Part shown: positions 8,180 to 17,128 of the stretch, in pieces
Layout: each line of letters begins with the position of its first letter
How positions within the stretch are numbered: the stretch's first letter is position 1
Assembly (NCBI GenBank): GCA_964634325.1
Contig: CAZWJF010000004.1
Location: 148,896 to 212,895 of the forward strand
Source of the DNA: JAJXWB01 sp964634325
Lineage (GTDB): Bacteria > Pseudomonadota > Alphaproteobacteria > Rhizobiales > Beijerinckiaceae
Direction of reading: 5' to 3'
Length of the DNA: 64,000 bases
Program-made: the position numbers and the translations under genes
Notes under the pieces: model-generated
The model's input: the letters and a program-made list of their open reading frames with translations, nothing else
Told to the model about the DNA's origin: nothing
Database searches by the model: none

Positions 8180-10309
8180 ATGACACTCTGGTTGATCATT
8201 GCGGGCGGGCTTCTGTCCGTCGTTTACGGGATCATGACGATCTCGCAGCTCATGTCGGCGAGCACCGGCAATGCGCGGATGCAGGAGATCGCGGCTGCGA
8301 TCGCCGAAGGCGCGCAGGCCTATCTCAACCGCCAGTACACGACGATCGCGATCGTCGGCGTCGTGATCTTCGTGGCGCTCGGCTTCCTGCTGACCTGGCC
8401 GGTCGCCATCGGCTTCCTGATCGGCGCGGTGCTGTCGGGCGCGGCCGGCTACATCGGCATGAACGTGTCGGTGCGCGCCAACGTGCGCACGGCGCAGGCG
8501 GCCTCCGAGTCGCTCGCCAAGGGCCTCGACATTTCCTTCAAGGCGGGCGCGGTCACCGGCATGCTGGTGGCGGGTCTCGCGCTGCTCGGGGTCGCCGGCT
8601 ACTACATGGTCCTCACCATGGGCATGGGCAAAGCCACGAACGACCGCCTCGTAATCGACGCGCTGGTCGCGCTCGGCTTCGGCGCCTCGCTGATCTCGAT
8701 CTTCGCGCGTCTGGGCGGCGGCATCTTCACCAAGGGCGCCGACGTCGGCGCCGACCTCGTCGGCAAGGTGGAAGCTGGCATTCCGGAAGATGATCCGCGC
8801 AACCCGGCGACGATCGCCGACAACGTCGGCGACAATGTCGGCGACTGCGCGGGCATGGCGGCCGACCTGTTCGAGACCTATGCGGTGACGGTCGTCGCCA
8901 CCATGGTGCTCGGCTCGATCTTCTTCGCCGGTCAGGCGGGCCTGACGACCTCGATGGTCTATCCGCTCGCCATCTGCGCGATCTCGATCGTCGCCTCGAT
9001 CATCGGCACCTATTTCGTGAAGCTCGGCGCCAATAATTCGATCATGGGCGCGCTCTACAAGGGCCTGATCGCAGCCGGCGTGCTGTCGGCGGTGGGTCTC
9101 GCGCTCGCCACCCAGTTCGTCTCGGGCTGGGGCGTGCTCGGCACGCATGGCGGGATGGAGATCACCGGCAAGGCGCTGTTCATCTGCGGCTTGATCGGTC
9201 TCGCCGTGACCGGCCTGATCGTGTGGATCACCGAGTACTACACGGGCACGGGCAAGCGTCCGGTCGTCTCGATCGCGCAGGCTTCGGTCACCGGCCACGG
9301 CACCAACGTCATCCAGGGCCTCGCGGTCTCGCTGGAATCGACGGCGCTGCCGGCGATCGTGATCGTGGGCGGCATCATCGCCACCTACCAGCTCGCCGGC
9401 CTGTACGGCACGGCGATCGCGGTGACGACCATGCTCGGCCTCGCCGGCATCATCGTCGCGCTCGACGCCTTCGGCCCCGTGACCGACAACGCCGGCGGCA
9501 TCGCCGAAATGTCGGGCCTGCCGAAGGAAGTCCGCCAGTCCACCGACGCGCTCGACGCCGTCGGCAATACGACCAAGGCGGTCACCAAGGGTTATGCGAT
9601 CGGTTCGGCGGGCCTCGGCGCGCTGGTGCTGTTCGCCGCCTATACGAACGACCTCGAAGCCTTCGCCAAGGGCGGCGCGGCCTACTTCAAGGGCATGGGC
9701 CCGGTCTCGTTCGACCTGTCCAATCCCTATGTCGTGGCCGGCCTGATCTTCGGCGGCCTGATCCCCTACCTGTTCGGCGGCGTCGCGATGACGGCCGTCG
9801 GCCGCGCGGCGGGCTCGGTGGTCGAGGAAGTGCGTCGTCAGTTCCGCGAGAAGCCGGGCATCATGGAAGGCAAGGACCGTCCTGACTACGGCCGTGCGGT
9901 GGACATGCTGACCAAGGCGGCGATCAAGGAGATGATCATCCCCTCGCTGCTGCCGGTGCTCGCCCCGTTCGTCGCGTACTTCGGCGTGCTGGCGATCTCG
10001 GGCTCGAAGGCCTCGGCCTTTGCGGCTCTGGGCGCCATGCTGCTCGGTGTGATCGTCAACGGCCTGTTCGTCGCGATCTCGATGACCTCGGGCGGCGGCG
10101 CGTGGGATAACGCCAAGAAATCCTTCGAGGACGGCTTCGTCGACAAGGATGGCGTGAAGCACCTGAAGGGCGGCGACGCCCACAAGGCTTCGGTGACCGG
10201 CGACACCGTCGGCGACCCCTACAAGGACACGGCGGGCCCCGCCGTCAATCCGGCGATCAAGATCACCAACATCGTGGCCCTGCTGCTGCTGGCGATCCTG
10301 GCGCACTGA
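8180..10309 (+). CDS. hppA: Membrane-bound H+-translocating pyrophosphatase, K+-independent type
   Basis: 709 residues with about 16 membrane segments. It couples pyrophosphate hydrolysis to proton pumping. The substrate-binding sequence KGADVGADLVGKVEAGIPED, then NPATIADNVGDNVGDCAG, and the later DNAGGIAEMSGLP are all intact. At the K+-dependence site the sequence reads G462-N-T-T-K466-A-V-T469. The Lys/Thr pair (A460K and A463T in the literature numbering) marks K+-independent proton pumps. The gene is followed by a strong terminator at 10332-10358. Confidence 0.97.
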   Translation: MTLWLIIAGGLLSVVYGIMTISQLMSASTGNARMQEIAAAIAEGAQAYLNRQYTTIAIVGVVIFVALGFLLTWPVAIGFLIGAVLSGAAGYIGMNVSVRANVRTAQAASESLAKGLDISFKAGAVTGMLVAGLALLGVAGYYMVLTMGMGKATNDRLVIDALVALGFGASLISIFARLGGGIFTKGADVGADLVGKVEAGIPEDDPRNPATIADNVGDNVGDCAGMAADLFETYAVTVVATMVLGSIFFAGQAGLTTSMVYPLAICAISIVASIIGTYFVKLGANNSIMGALYKGLIAAGVLSAVGLALATQFVSGWGVLGTHGGMEITGKALFICGLIGLAVTGLIVWITEYYTGTGKRPVVSIAQASVTGHGTNVIQGLAVSLESTALPAIVIVGGIIATYQLAGLYGTAIAVTTMLGLAGIIVALDAFGPVTDNAGGIAEMSGLPKEVRQSTDALDAVGNTTKAVTKGYAIGSAGLGALVLFAAYTNDLEAFAKGGAAYFKGMGPVSFDLSNPYVVAGLIFGGLIPYLFGGVAMTAVGRAAGSVVEEVRRQFREKPGIMEGKDRPDYGRAVDMLTKAAIKEMIIPSLLPVLAPFVAYFGVLAISGSKASAFAALGAMLLGVIVNGLFVAISMTSGGGAWDNAKKSFEDGFVDKDGVKHLKGGDAHKASVTGDTVGDPYKDTAGPAVNPAIKITNIVALLLLAILAH

Positions 10310-10331
10310 GCGGTTTCGGCAATCAAACGCG

Positions 10332-10358
10332 AAAGGGCGGGGGCGACCCCGCCCTTTT
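10332..10358 (+). terminator. Rho-independent terminator after hppA
   Basis: GGGCGGGG (335-342 past 10000) pairs with CCCCGCCC (10347-10354) around a GCGA tetraloop of the stable GNRA type. AAA precedes the stem and TTTT follows it. It starts 23 bases after the hppA stop codon and lies upstream of the PhnA-like gene. Confidence 0.85.
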
Positions 10359-10396
10359 CATTGGTCGATCCTGTCTCGAACAGTAGAGAGAATGAC

Positions 10397-10609
10397 ATGG
10401 AAACCCGCGACTCGAACGGAACCGTTCTCGCCGAAGGCGACAGCGTCACCATCATCAAGGATCTGAAGGTCAAGGGCGCCTCCGCCACGCTCAAGCGGGG
10501 GACGGTCTTCAAGAACATTCGCCTCACAGACGATCCGCGCGAAATCGAATGCCGTTCGGCGCAGATCAAGGGGCTGGTGCTCAAGACCGAGTTCGTGAAG
10601 AAGGTCTGA
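10397..10609 (+). CDS. Short PhnA/YjdN-domain protein
   Basis: 70 residues from the ATG at 10397. The sequence DSNGTVLAEGDSVTIIKDLKVKG, read as pieces GTVLAEGDSV and IIKDLKVKG, followed by LKRGTVFKNIRLTDD and EIECRSAQIKGLVLKTEFVKK, matches the C-terminal domain of the PhnA/YjdN family. The N-terminal zinc ribbon of full-length E. coli-type PhnA is absent, as is usual for the alphaproteobacterial short form. Despite the name, no phosphonate genes lie nearby and the function is unknown. Confidence 0.85.
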   Translation: METRDSNGTVLAEGDSVTIIKDLKVKGASATLKRGTVFKNIRLTDDPREIECRSAQIKGLVLKTEFVKKV

Positions 10610-10681
10610 GCTTCGTGCGTCGATTCAAGTTCTGCGCGTAAGTCGTTGTCGCAGGATTCGATTCGGCGTTGCGTTCAAGCT

Positions 10682-11737
10682 TCAATCTGACGCACGCGCC
10701 CAGATTGCATTCGGCCGGCAGGCGCCGCCCGCGCCAAGGCCTCTCGACACGATCGCGCCGGTCAGCGTCACGCGCATGGCCTTGTCGCGCGCTTCCTCGA
10801 GCAGCTTGCGGGCTTCGGCTTGTGCGCCGCCCGCGGCGATCCGACGCCCTGCGGCGTCGTCGACCACGACGTTCGAAAAGGAGACGATGCAGGAGCGGTT
10901 GTCCGTGAGAGCCAGTCTCAACTCCTGTTCGTCGTTGTTCCACGCGACCGACTTGATGGTCGTTTCGCCGGGGCCGGCGCCGCCCGTCGAGAAATCGTCT
11001 TCGCGCGGACGCCGGCCGCGCGCCGGCGTCGTCGCCTTGGCGTTGTCCGCTTTCGTGAAGCGCGTGTAGAGCGGAAAGGCGCGGCCGCCATAGCGACCGT
11101 GGACCAGGCGCCAGCGCCCGTCTCGGAGCGCGTAGGCCGAGGTGACCCAATAGCCGTCGTCATAGGATTGCCGCACCAGGGCGGGGCCGCCGTCGCCCGC
11201 GAAATCGACGAGTTGGTCGACGCCGGCCGCATCGAAGCTCGCGTAGCCGTCGAACGTCGTCGCGAGCGGCCGGCCGGAGCTTTCGAATGTGACTGACAGA
11301 ATGTCCGTTGAAGGCGCCCAGCCGTTGCCCCGCGTTTCCGAGGCCAGGATCAGCGCCGGCGTTCGCTCGCGGCCGAGATCGGCTTGATAGAGCGTCCGGT
11401 CGCCGCCGCCGATCGCCGCCCAGACGGTCCAGGGCTTGCCGGCCTTGTCCGCGCCGGAGATGACCGCAAGGTCATATGCGTCGCCGCTGCGAATTTCGAT
11501 TGCCGCTCCGCCCGCGCTGGTCTTGGTCGGCGCCGGCGTCAGTTCGACGCGCTGGAGGGGAACGCGTCGCGACATCTCCTTCGCGGTCAGGGGCATATGG
11601 CCGGTTTCAACCGCCGCGGAGGGGGCGGACGCCAACGTCGCGACAAGGAGCGCCGCGCCGGCGGTCGTGCGAGGATGTCGGGCCGGAGCCATTCCGGCCG
11701 CCGACGCTGCCGGCGGGACGTCGAGAGGGGCGCTCAT
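10682..11737 (-). CDS. Exported protein of unknown function
   Basis: 351 residues from ATG 11737. A more natural signal peptide would start at the internal Met16 (ATG 11692), giving MAPARHPRTTAGAALLVATL and a cleavage site near ASAPSAA. The mature part has repeated aromatic/Asp-Gly patterns (GKPWTVWAAIGGGDRTLYQAD, FVDFAGDGGPALVRQSYDDGYW in parts) suggesting a beta-rich fold, and two Cys near the C-terminus (DNRSCIVSF, GGACRPN). I do not recognise a family. It is convergent with the PhnA-like gene and 122 bases downstream of bamE on the same strand. Confidence 0.7.
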   Translation of the reverse strand: MSAPLDVPPAASAAGMAPARHPRTTAGAALLVATLASAPSAAVETGHMPLTAKEMSRRVPLQRVELTPAPTKTSAGGAAIEIRSGDAYDLAVISGADKAGKPWTVWAAIGGGDRTLYQADLGRERTPALILASETRGNGWAPSTDILSVTFESSGRPLATTFDGYASFDAAGVDQLVDFAGDGGPALVRQSYDDGYWVTSAYALRDGRWRLVHGRYGGRAFPLYTRFTKADNAKATTPARGRRPREDDFSTGGAGPGETTIKSVAWNNDEQELRLALTDNRSCIVSFSNVVVDDAAGRRIAAGGAQAEARKLLEEARDKAMRVTLTGAIVSRGLGAGGACRPNAIWARASD

Positions 11738-11859
11738 GGGTCAAGGAAAGCACGGCGCAAAACGCCGCTCTATGCGCAACCTCACACGGCGCTCGACGGG
11801 CGGCGGCAGGCCCCGCCGGTCGTTTCCGGCGAGCCTTCGCGCTTGCTCGTCGCTGCGCG

Positions 11860-12315
11860 TTACTGGAACTTCAGGAGGCCCTTGATCATGTTCTGGACGA
11901 AGCTCTCGTCGCCGCCGGCGACGGGCGTCGTGCGGGTGATGTAATCGAAGAGCTTACCGTCCTGCAGGCCGTACTGGGCGACGCGGTCGAGCCCCTTGCC
12001 CTTAAAGTAGACCGCCAGAACGCGCTGGTCGGTGACTTCCGGGGTCATGAAGGCGACTTTGCGATTGATCGTCTGGCTGACGTAGTACCAAGCGTCGCCG
12101 CCGACGGTCGAGGTCGTGGACGGCGTGCCGAGCAACGCCAGAACCTTTTCCTTCGGCAGGCCGGGCTTGAGCTGGTTCATCGTGCCTGCGTCGGCCTGAT
12201 AGCCGCGCTGGACGGTGCCGTCGTAGCCGATGCACGCGCCGAGCGGAGCCGCGAGGGCGAGTACAATCGCCAGTCGCGCCGGCGTACGAGAAAGCCGCTT
12301 AACCCCCATGGCCAT
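11860..12315 (-). CDS. bamE: Outer membrane protein assembly factor BamE (SmpA/OmlA)
   Basis: 151 residues, a lipoprotein with the lipobox LGAC after an N-terminal hydrophobic stretch. The BamE fold is recognised from LKPGLPKEKVLALLGTPSTT, then AWYYVSQ and a late strand VLAVYFKGKGLDRV. It is a lipoprotein partner of BamA in outer-membrane protein insertion. Two ATGs (12315, 12309) are possible. It is divergent from the cytochrome bc1 chaperone gene, a pairing seen in many Hyphomicrobiales. Confidence 0.93.
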   Translation of the reverse strand: MAMGVKRLSRTPARLAIVLALAAPLGACIGYDGTVQRGYQADAGTMNQLKPGLPKEKVLALLGTPSTTSTVGGDAWYYVSQTINRKVAFMTPEVTDQRVLAVYFKGKGLDRVAQYGLQDGKLFDYITRTTPVAGGDESFVQNMIKGLLKFQ

Positions 12316-12484
12316 TCAAATACTCCGCCGCTTCACTGTCCGGTCGTCGCATGCGCAAATCGGACGATCCGCGCACAATTTCACATTTCGCGCTTGCATC
12401 GGCGACCGGCGATGCCTAACCCCCGAGACGGCCAAATGCAAGGTCGCCCCGCGCCGCGGCCGCACAGACTTCAGGTCAGGAGCC

Positions 12485-13021
12485 ATGATTTTCAAACTCT
12501 TCGCCCGCAAGTCCGACGTCGACGTCGTGGAGCGTCTCTATGCGGCAATCATGGCCGCGGCGCGGCGGCCGACGCTCTATCAGGGACGTTATTCCATTCC
12601 CGATACGCTGGAGGGCCGTTTCGACGCGCTGATCCTGCATAGCTATCTCGTCAGCCGGCGGCTGGCCGCCTTGCCGGAGCCGGCGCCGCGGCTCGCGCAA
12701 GACCTCACAGACCGCGTCTTTTTCGGCTTCGACCGCGCCCTGCGCGAGATGGGCGTCGGCGATCTCGCCGTGCCCAAGCGCATGAAGAAACTCGGCGCGG
12801 ACTACGCCGGGCGTTGCGCGGCCTACGAAGCGGCGCTCGGGCAGGGCGAAGCGGCGCTGGCGGAGGCGCTGGCGCGCAACGTCTATGGAAAGGCGGAGGC
12901 GTCGGTCGCCGCGTCGCTGGCGCGCTATGTCTTGAACGCGGAGGCCGTTCTGGCGGCGACCCCATATTCGACATTCGAGCGGGGCGAGGCCCCGCTGCCC
13001 GAACCGACCGACGCGGCGTGA
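12485..13021 (+). CDS. Ubiquinol-cytochrome c chaperone (CBP3-like)
   Basis: 178 residues from the ATG at 12485, preceded by GTCAGGA. The opening MIFKLFARKSD and the core ARRPTLYQGRYSIPDTLEGRFD followed by LSRRL-like and FFGFDRALREMGVGDLAVPKRMKK match the Ubiq_cyt_C_chap family. The mitochondrial relative Cbp3 acts in assembly of cytochrome b of the bc1 complex. The frame stays open upstream to 12230, but that stretch runs across the bamE promoter and lacks a ribosome-binding site. The DUF177 gene begins 7 bases after its stop. Confidence 0.92.
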   Translation: MIFKLFARKSDVDVVERLYAAIMAAARRPTLYQGRYSIPDTLEGRFDALILHSYLVSRRLAALPEPAPRLAQDLTDRVFFGFDRALREMGVGDLAVPKRMKKLGADYAGRCAAYEAALGQGEAALAEALARNVYGKAEASVAASLARYVLNAEAVLAATPYSTFERGEAPLPEPTDAA

Positions 13022-13028
13022 GTTCGTC

Positions 13029-13634
13029 ATGAGCAACAAAAGCCAAAAGGACGACCGGCTCGCCTGGTCGTATCCGCTCGCCGTCTCGGACGTGCCGCAG
13101 CAGGGGCTGGACGTCGAACTCGTCGCGAACGAGGGCCAGCGCCGCGAGCTCGCCGCGCTCAACGGCCTCGCCGGGATCGAATCGCTGGTCGCGCGCCTTC
13201 ACGTGACCCGGCGCGGACGGGAGGGGCTGCACGCGACCGGCGAAGTTCGGGCGAAAGCGACGCAAACCTGCGTCGTCAGTCTGGAGCCTTTCGAAACAAG
13301 CATTCTCGAACCCGTCGACGTCGAATTCGAGCCGGCGCCGGCGCCGAAACCCGCCCGTGAGGAGAAGAACGCCAGTCGCCGTCGCAGGGCCGAAGCCTTA
13401 CGGCCGATCGAGGAGGACGAAGAGGGCATGGACGATCTCGACGCGCCCGATGCGATCGTCGACGGCAAGATCGATCTTGGCGCGCTGGCGGCCGAATTCC
13501 TGACGCTCGGCGTCGATCCCTATCCGCGCAAGCCCGGCGTCGCCTTCGAGGAGCCTGCGGACGGCGGCGCGGCCGCATCGCCGTTTGCGCGGCTGGCGGC
13601 CATCACGCGCAAGTCCGGCGGCGGCGATGACTGA
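13029..13634 (+). CDS. DUF177 (YceD-like) protein
   Basis: 201 residues. The motif ATQTCVVSLEPFETSILEPVDVEF is typical of the YceD/DUF177 family (written here as CVVSLEPFETSILEPV), followed by an acidic segment and the C-terminal EFLTLGVDPYPRKPG motif. In other bacteria DUF177 genes sit beside rpmF and plsX and affect 23S rRNA accumulation. Here it is immediately followed by plsX, with no rpmF in between. It is probably cotranscribed with the upstream chaperone gene. Confidence 0.93.
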   Translation: MSNKSQKDDRLAWSYPLAVSDVPQQGLDVELVANEGQRRELAALNGLAGIESLVARLHVTRRGREGLHATGEVRAKATQTCVVSLEPFETSILEPVDVEFEPAPAPKPAREEKNASRRRRAEALRPIEEDEEGMDDLDAPDAIVDGKIDLGALAAEFLTLGVDPYPRKPGVAFEEPADGGAAASPFARLAAITRKSGGGDD

Positions 13635-13754
13635 CGGGCGCGCTCCGATCGCGTGGATATTGCGCGTGTTCGGGGAAAACGCGCTTGCCATGGCGCGCCC
13701 AGCCGCTATGGTCCGCCGCCCCTCGCACATTGAGGGGCGCTCACGGGAGCCGCT

Positions 13755-14834
13755 GTGCCAATGACCAAAAGCGTACGGATCGCGCTCGACGCCATGGGCG
13801 GCGATTTCGGTCCGTCGGTGGTCGTGCCCGGCGCTGCGATCGCCCGGGATCGGCGCCCCGATACGAGTTATCTCTTCGTCGGCGACGAGAAGCTGATCCG
13901 GCCGCTCCTCGACCAGCATCCGAAGCTCGCGGCGGTGTCCGAGGTCCGGCACACCGACGTCGTCGTGAAGAACGACGACAAGCCGAGCCAGGCGCTGCGC
14001 GCCGGCCGGCGCGGGTCGTCGATGTGGCTGGCGATCGAGGCCGTGAAGAAGGGCGAGGCCGATGCGGCGGTCTCGGCCGGCAACACCGGCGCGCTGATGG
14101 CCATGTCGAAGATCAGCCTGCATATGCTGCCGGGCATCGAGCGGCCGGCGCTGGCGGCGATCTGGCCGACGACGCGCGGCGAGTCGATCGTGCTCGACGT
14201 TGGCGCGAGCATCGGCGCGGACGCCGAACATCTGTTCGATCTCGCGATCATGGGCTCGGCCATGGCGCGCATCTTCTTCGACATCGACCGGCCGACTGTG
14301 GGCCTGCTGAATGTCGGCACCGAGGAAATCAAGGGGCTCGAAGAGGTCAAGGCCGCGTCGCGGCGCCTTCGCGAGGCCAATCTGCCGACGCTCGATTATC
14401 GCGGTTTCGTCGAGGGCGACGATCTCGGCAAGGGCACGGTCGACGTCGTGGTGACCGAGGGCTTTACCGGCAATATCGCGCTCAAGACCGCCGAAGGCAC
14501 GGCCAAGCAGATCGCGCAGTACATGCGCGACGCCTTCAAGTCCTCGATCCTGTCGAAGCTCGGCGCGCTGATGGCCAGCGCGGCCTTCAAGGCGCTGAAG
14601 GAAAAGATCGATCCGCGGCGGGTCAACGGCGGCCTGTTTCTCGGGCTCGACGGCGTCATCATCAAGAGCCATGGCGGCATGGACGCGGTCGGCTTCGCCG
14701 GCGCGATCGAGATCGGCTACGACATGGCCCGCCACGGACTGCTCGAAAAGATCCGCGAAACCATGCTTTTGTCCAGCGAAGGCGGCGCGGCTGCGGCCGC
14801 GCAGCCCGCGGACGACCAATCATCTCCAGGATAG
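13755..14834 (+). CDS. plsX: Phosphate acyltransferase PlsX
   Basis: 359 residues. PlsX makes acyl-phosphate from acyl-ACP as the first step of phospholipid synthesis with PlsY. Family motifs are ALDAMGGDFGP at the N-terminus, SAGNTGALMAMSK, and EGFTGNIALKTAEGTAK near residue 240. The GTG at 13755 has GGGAG five bases upstream. An ATG two codons later is an alternative. It is 11 bases from fabH. Confidence 0.96.
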   Translation: MPMTKSVRIALDAMGGDFGPSVVVPGAAIARDRRPDTSYLFVGDEKLIRPLLDQHPKLAAVSEVRHTDVVVKNDDKPSQALRAGRRGSSMWLAIEAVKKGEADAAVSAGNTGALMAMSKISLHMLPGIERPALAAIWPTTRGESIVLDVGASIGADAEHLFDLAIMGSAMARIFFDIDRPTVGLLNVGTEEIKGLEEVKAASRRLREANLPTLDYRGFVEGDDLGKGTVDVVVTEGFTGNIALKTAEGTAKQIAQYMRDAFKSSILSKLGALMASAAFKALKEKIDPRRVNGGLFLGLDGVIIKSHGGMDAVGFAGAIEIGYDMARHGLLEKIRETMLLSSEGGAAAAAQPADDQSSPG

Positions 14835-14845
14835 CGACCGAATTC

Positions 14846-15844
14846 ATGCCCCAAGGGTCCAATCAAGAAAGCGAGACACGCCTGCGCTCTGTGGTCCTGG
14901 GCGTCGGCTCCTGTTTGCCCGCAAAAGTGCTGACCAACGCCGATCTGGAGAAGATGGTCGACACGACTTCCGACTGGATCGTGCAGCGGACAGGGATTCG
15001 GCAGCGGCATATCGCTGCGGAGGGCGAAACGACGTCGACGCTGGGGACGCGCGCGGCCCAGGCGGCGCTGGCCCACGCGGGCGTGGATGCTGCGTCGATC
15101 GACCTGATCATCGTCGCGACTTCGACCCCGGACTACACCTTCCCTTCGACGGCCACGCAGATTCAGGCGGCGCTCGGGATCACCAAAGGCGTGGCCTTCG
15201 ACCTGCAGGCCGTCTGCTCCGGATTCGTGTTCGCGGTCTCGACCGCAGACAAGTTCCTGCGCTCCGGCTCCCATAAACGGGCGCTGGTGATCGGCGCCGA
15301 GACCTTCTCGCGGCTGCTCGACTGGGAAGACCGGACGACCTGCGTGCTGTTTGGCGACGGCGCCGGCGCGATCGTTCTGGAAGCGCAGGAGCAGGGGCCG
15401 AACGGCCGCGGCGTGCTGTCCTCGCATCTGCGCTCGGACGGGCGTCATCGCGAAAAACTCTATGTCGACGGCGGGCCGTCGAGCACCGGAACGGTCGGGC
15501 ATCTGCGAATGATCGGCAAGGACGTCTTCCGCCATGCGGTCGGGCAGGTGGCCGATGTCATGCTCGACTCCTTCGCCGAATCGGGCGTCGACGCCAAGAC
15601 CCTCGACTGGTTCGTGCCGCATCAGGCCAATGCGCGGATCATCGACGCATCGGCGGAAAAACTCGGCATCGCGCCCGAAAAGGTCGTGAAGACGGTCGAT
15701 CGCCACGGAAACACGTCGGCAGCCTCGATTCCGCTCGCGCTGGACGCGGCCGTCAAGGACGGCCGGATCAAACAGGGCGATCTCGTGATGATCGAGGCCG
15801 TCGGCGGCGGATTTACATGGGGCGCGGCGATCATTCGCTGGTGA
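14846..15844 (+). CDS. fabH: 3-oxoacyl-ACP synthase III (FabH)
   Basis: 332 residues from the ATG at 14846. FabH condenses acetyl-CoA with malonyl-ACP to start fatty-acid synthesis. The thiolase-fold triad is intact: C124 in AVCSGF, H259 in PHQANAR and N289 in HGNTSAAS. The C-terminal GGGFTWGAAIIRW is typical. The frame is open upstream through plsX, but only this start fits the family. plsX-fabH-ihfA-MerR is a conserved order in this bacterial group. Confidence 0.97.
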   Translation: MPQGSNQESETRLRSVVLGVGSCLPAKVLTNADLEKMVDTTSDWIVQRTGIRQRHIAAEGETTSTLGTRAAQAALAHAGVDAASIDLIIVATSTPDYTFPSTATQIQAALGITKGVAFDLQAVCSGFVFAVSTADKFLRSGSHKRALVIGAETFSRLLDWEDRTTCVLFGDGAGAIVLEAQEQGPNGRGVLSSHLRSDGRHREKLYVDGGPSSTGTVGHLRMIGKDVFRHAVGQVADVMLDSFAESGVDAKTLDWFVPHQANARIIDASAEKLGIAPEKVVKTVDRHGNTSAASIPLALDAAVKDGRIKQGDLVMIEAVGGGFTWGAAIIRW

Positions 15845-15946
15845 AATCGTGATGATCACGATTGCGTCTGACGTCGGACATGACTTGATTTTCGCTTCTT
15901 CTGACGAATAAATTAGATTCACATCGGTTCTGTCGAAGGGGCATAT

Positions 15947-15973
15947 GGGGGCCCTGTCGACACGCAGGGCCCC
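15947..15973. terminator. Strong GC hairpin between fabH and ihfA
   Basis: GGGGCCCTG (15948-15956) pairs perfectly with CAGGGCCCC (15965-15973) around an 8-base loop. Only TT follows the stem, so it is a weak intrinsic terminator at best, or an mRNA-stabilising hairpin at the 3' end of fabH. It argues against an upstream ihfA start at 15945, which would put this hairpin inside the coding region. Confidence 0.5.
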
Positions 15974-16046
15974 TTGCGTAAGCGCCGCGCTTTGCACGTG
16001 CGGCGGACGGATCGTTTTTCAGCAAATCTTTCTTTCGAGATGCGCC

Positions 16047-16412
16047 ATGGATTCCCGAGGACTCAACCCCATCGAAGCCGAAACCGCCAGCAATAGCGTT
16101 TCCCGAACGATCACCCGCGCTGATCTCGCCGACGCCGTCTATCGCGCCGTCGGCCTGTCGCGAGCGGAATCGGCGAGCATGGTCGAGACCGTGCTCGGCG
16201 AAATCGCCGATGTGATCGCCTCGGGCGAGACGGTCAAACTGTCGTCGTTCGGCTCGTTCGTCGTCCGCGCCAAGGGCGAAAGGCTCGGGCGCAATCCCAA
16301 GACCGGCGTCGAGGCGGCGATCGCGCCGCGCCGCGTGATCGTCTTCAAGGCGTCGCACGTGCTGAAGGCGCGCATCAACGGCGATTCGGTCGACGGCCTC
16401 TCCGACCACTGA
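16047..16412 (+). CDS. ihfA: Integration host factor alpha subunit
   Basis: 121 residues from the ATG at 16047. The core TRADLADAVYRAVGLSR, then ETVKLSSFGSFVVRAKGERLGRNPKTG and APRRVIVFKASHVLK, are HU/IHF signatures. The RNPKTG loop with its proline is the DNA-intercalating arm. The 20-residue acidic N-terminal extension is longer than in E. coli IHF but common in this group. IHF bends DNA at specific sites as a heterodimer with IhfB, which is not in this window. A MerR-type gene follows on the same strand, as in other proteobacteria. Confidence 0.95.
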   Translation: MDSRGLNPIEAETASNSVSRTITRADLADAVYRAVGLSRAESASMVETVLGEIADVIASGETVKLSSFGSFVVRAKGERLGRNPKTGVEAAIAPRRVIVFKASHVLKARINGDSVDGLSDH

Positions 16413-16473
16413 AAGCAGAGTCGATTCGGACTAGAATGTCCGCGCCGATTCGAGTCGGCGCGAACGATCCGCC

Positions 16474-17061
16474 ATGGACAAGAGCCCGGACGCCTTCCGA
16501 ACGATCAGCGAGGTCGCCGAAGAACTCGACCTGCCGCAGCACGTCCTTCGCTTTTGGGAGACGCGCTTCTCGCAGATCAAGCCGATGAAACGCACCGGCG
16601 GTCGGCGCTACTATCGCCCCGAGGACATCGAGCTCGTCCGCGCGATCAAGAGCCTGCTCTACGCCGAGGGCTATACGATCAAGGGCGTCCAGCGGCTGTT
16701 CAAGGAAAACGGCGCGCGCGCCGTCGTGGCCGCCGTGCGCAGCGGCGCGGCGGTCGGCGGCGCTCAGGCGGCGCTCGGCCAGTCCGCGCCTGCCGGTCAC
16801 GTCTCGGAACCGATGCTCGAGGCGATCGGCCGCCCGGCCTCGCCGCCGGAGACGTTCGCACAGGGCGCATTGGCGTTCGACGCCGCAGACGAATCCGCAG
16901 GCGAGGCGGACCTGGAGGCCGAACCCGCCGGTCTCGCGCAGGCGCGGCAGGCCCGCTGCGACGAGGGGGCGGGCGGGGCTGCGACAGGCGCTGAACTGCT
17001 GAAGCTGGCTGTCGAGCTTGCGGAGTGCGCGCGGATCCTCAGGGCGGCGCGGGCAGGTTGA
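16474..17061 (+). CDS. MerR-family transcriptional regulator
   Basis: 195 residues. The winged-helix domain covers about residues 8-80: FRTISEVAEELDLPQHVLRF, then WETRFSQIKPMKRTGGRRYYRPEDIELV and LLYAEGYTIKGVQRLFKENG. The C-terminal half is Ala/Glu-rich and lacks the cysteine or aromatic patterns of metal or drug sensors, so no ligand can be proposed. Genes of this type follow ihfA in many alpha- and gammaproteobacteria. A promoter for the tRNA gene begins 30 bases after its stop. Confidence 0.93.
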   Translation: MDKSPDAFRTISEVAEELDLPQHVLRFWETRFSQIKPMKRTGGRRYYRPEDIELVRAIKSLLYAEGYTIKGVQRLFKENGARAVVAAVRSGAAVGGAQAALGQSAPAGHVSEPMLEAIGRPASPPETFAQGALAFDAADESAGEADLEAEPAGLAQARQARCDEGAGGAATGAELLKLAVELAECARILRAARAG

Positions 17062-17090
17062 CGCCTCGGGCGATTTCCGCCGTTTGCGCG

Positions 17091-17119
17091 TTGCGCGGCG
17101 CGAACGGCTTCTCTATAAG
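17091..17119 (+). promoter_or_regulatory. Promoter of tRNA-Pro
   Basis: TTGCGC at 17091-17096 and TATAAG at 17114-17119 are separated by exactly 17 bases. The tRNA 5' end lies 10 bases downstream, which fits a short leader. Confidence 0.65.
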
Positions 17120-17128
17120 CGGCGCAGT

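Noticed and set aside
8162..10306. A 714-codon open frame on the minus strand opposite hppA
   Set aside because: It mirrors hppA exactly, is rich in Arg, His and Asp as antisense frames of GC-rich genes are, and has no domain. hppA is certain.
10397..10609. Phosphonate-utilisation role for the PhnA-like gene
   Set aside because: No phn genes are near it, and the domain name is historical.
12230..12484. N-terminal extension of the cytochrome bc1 chaperone to 12230
   Set aside because: It crosses the bamE start region, lacks a ribosome-binding site, and homologues begin at MIFKLF.
13685..14845. Upstream extension of the fabH frame through plsX
   Set aside because: Pure overlap with plsX in another frame, Arg-rich, and FabH length is met by the ATG at 14846.
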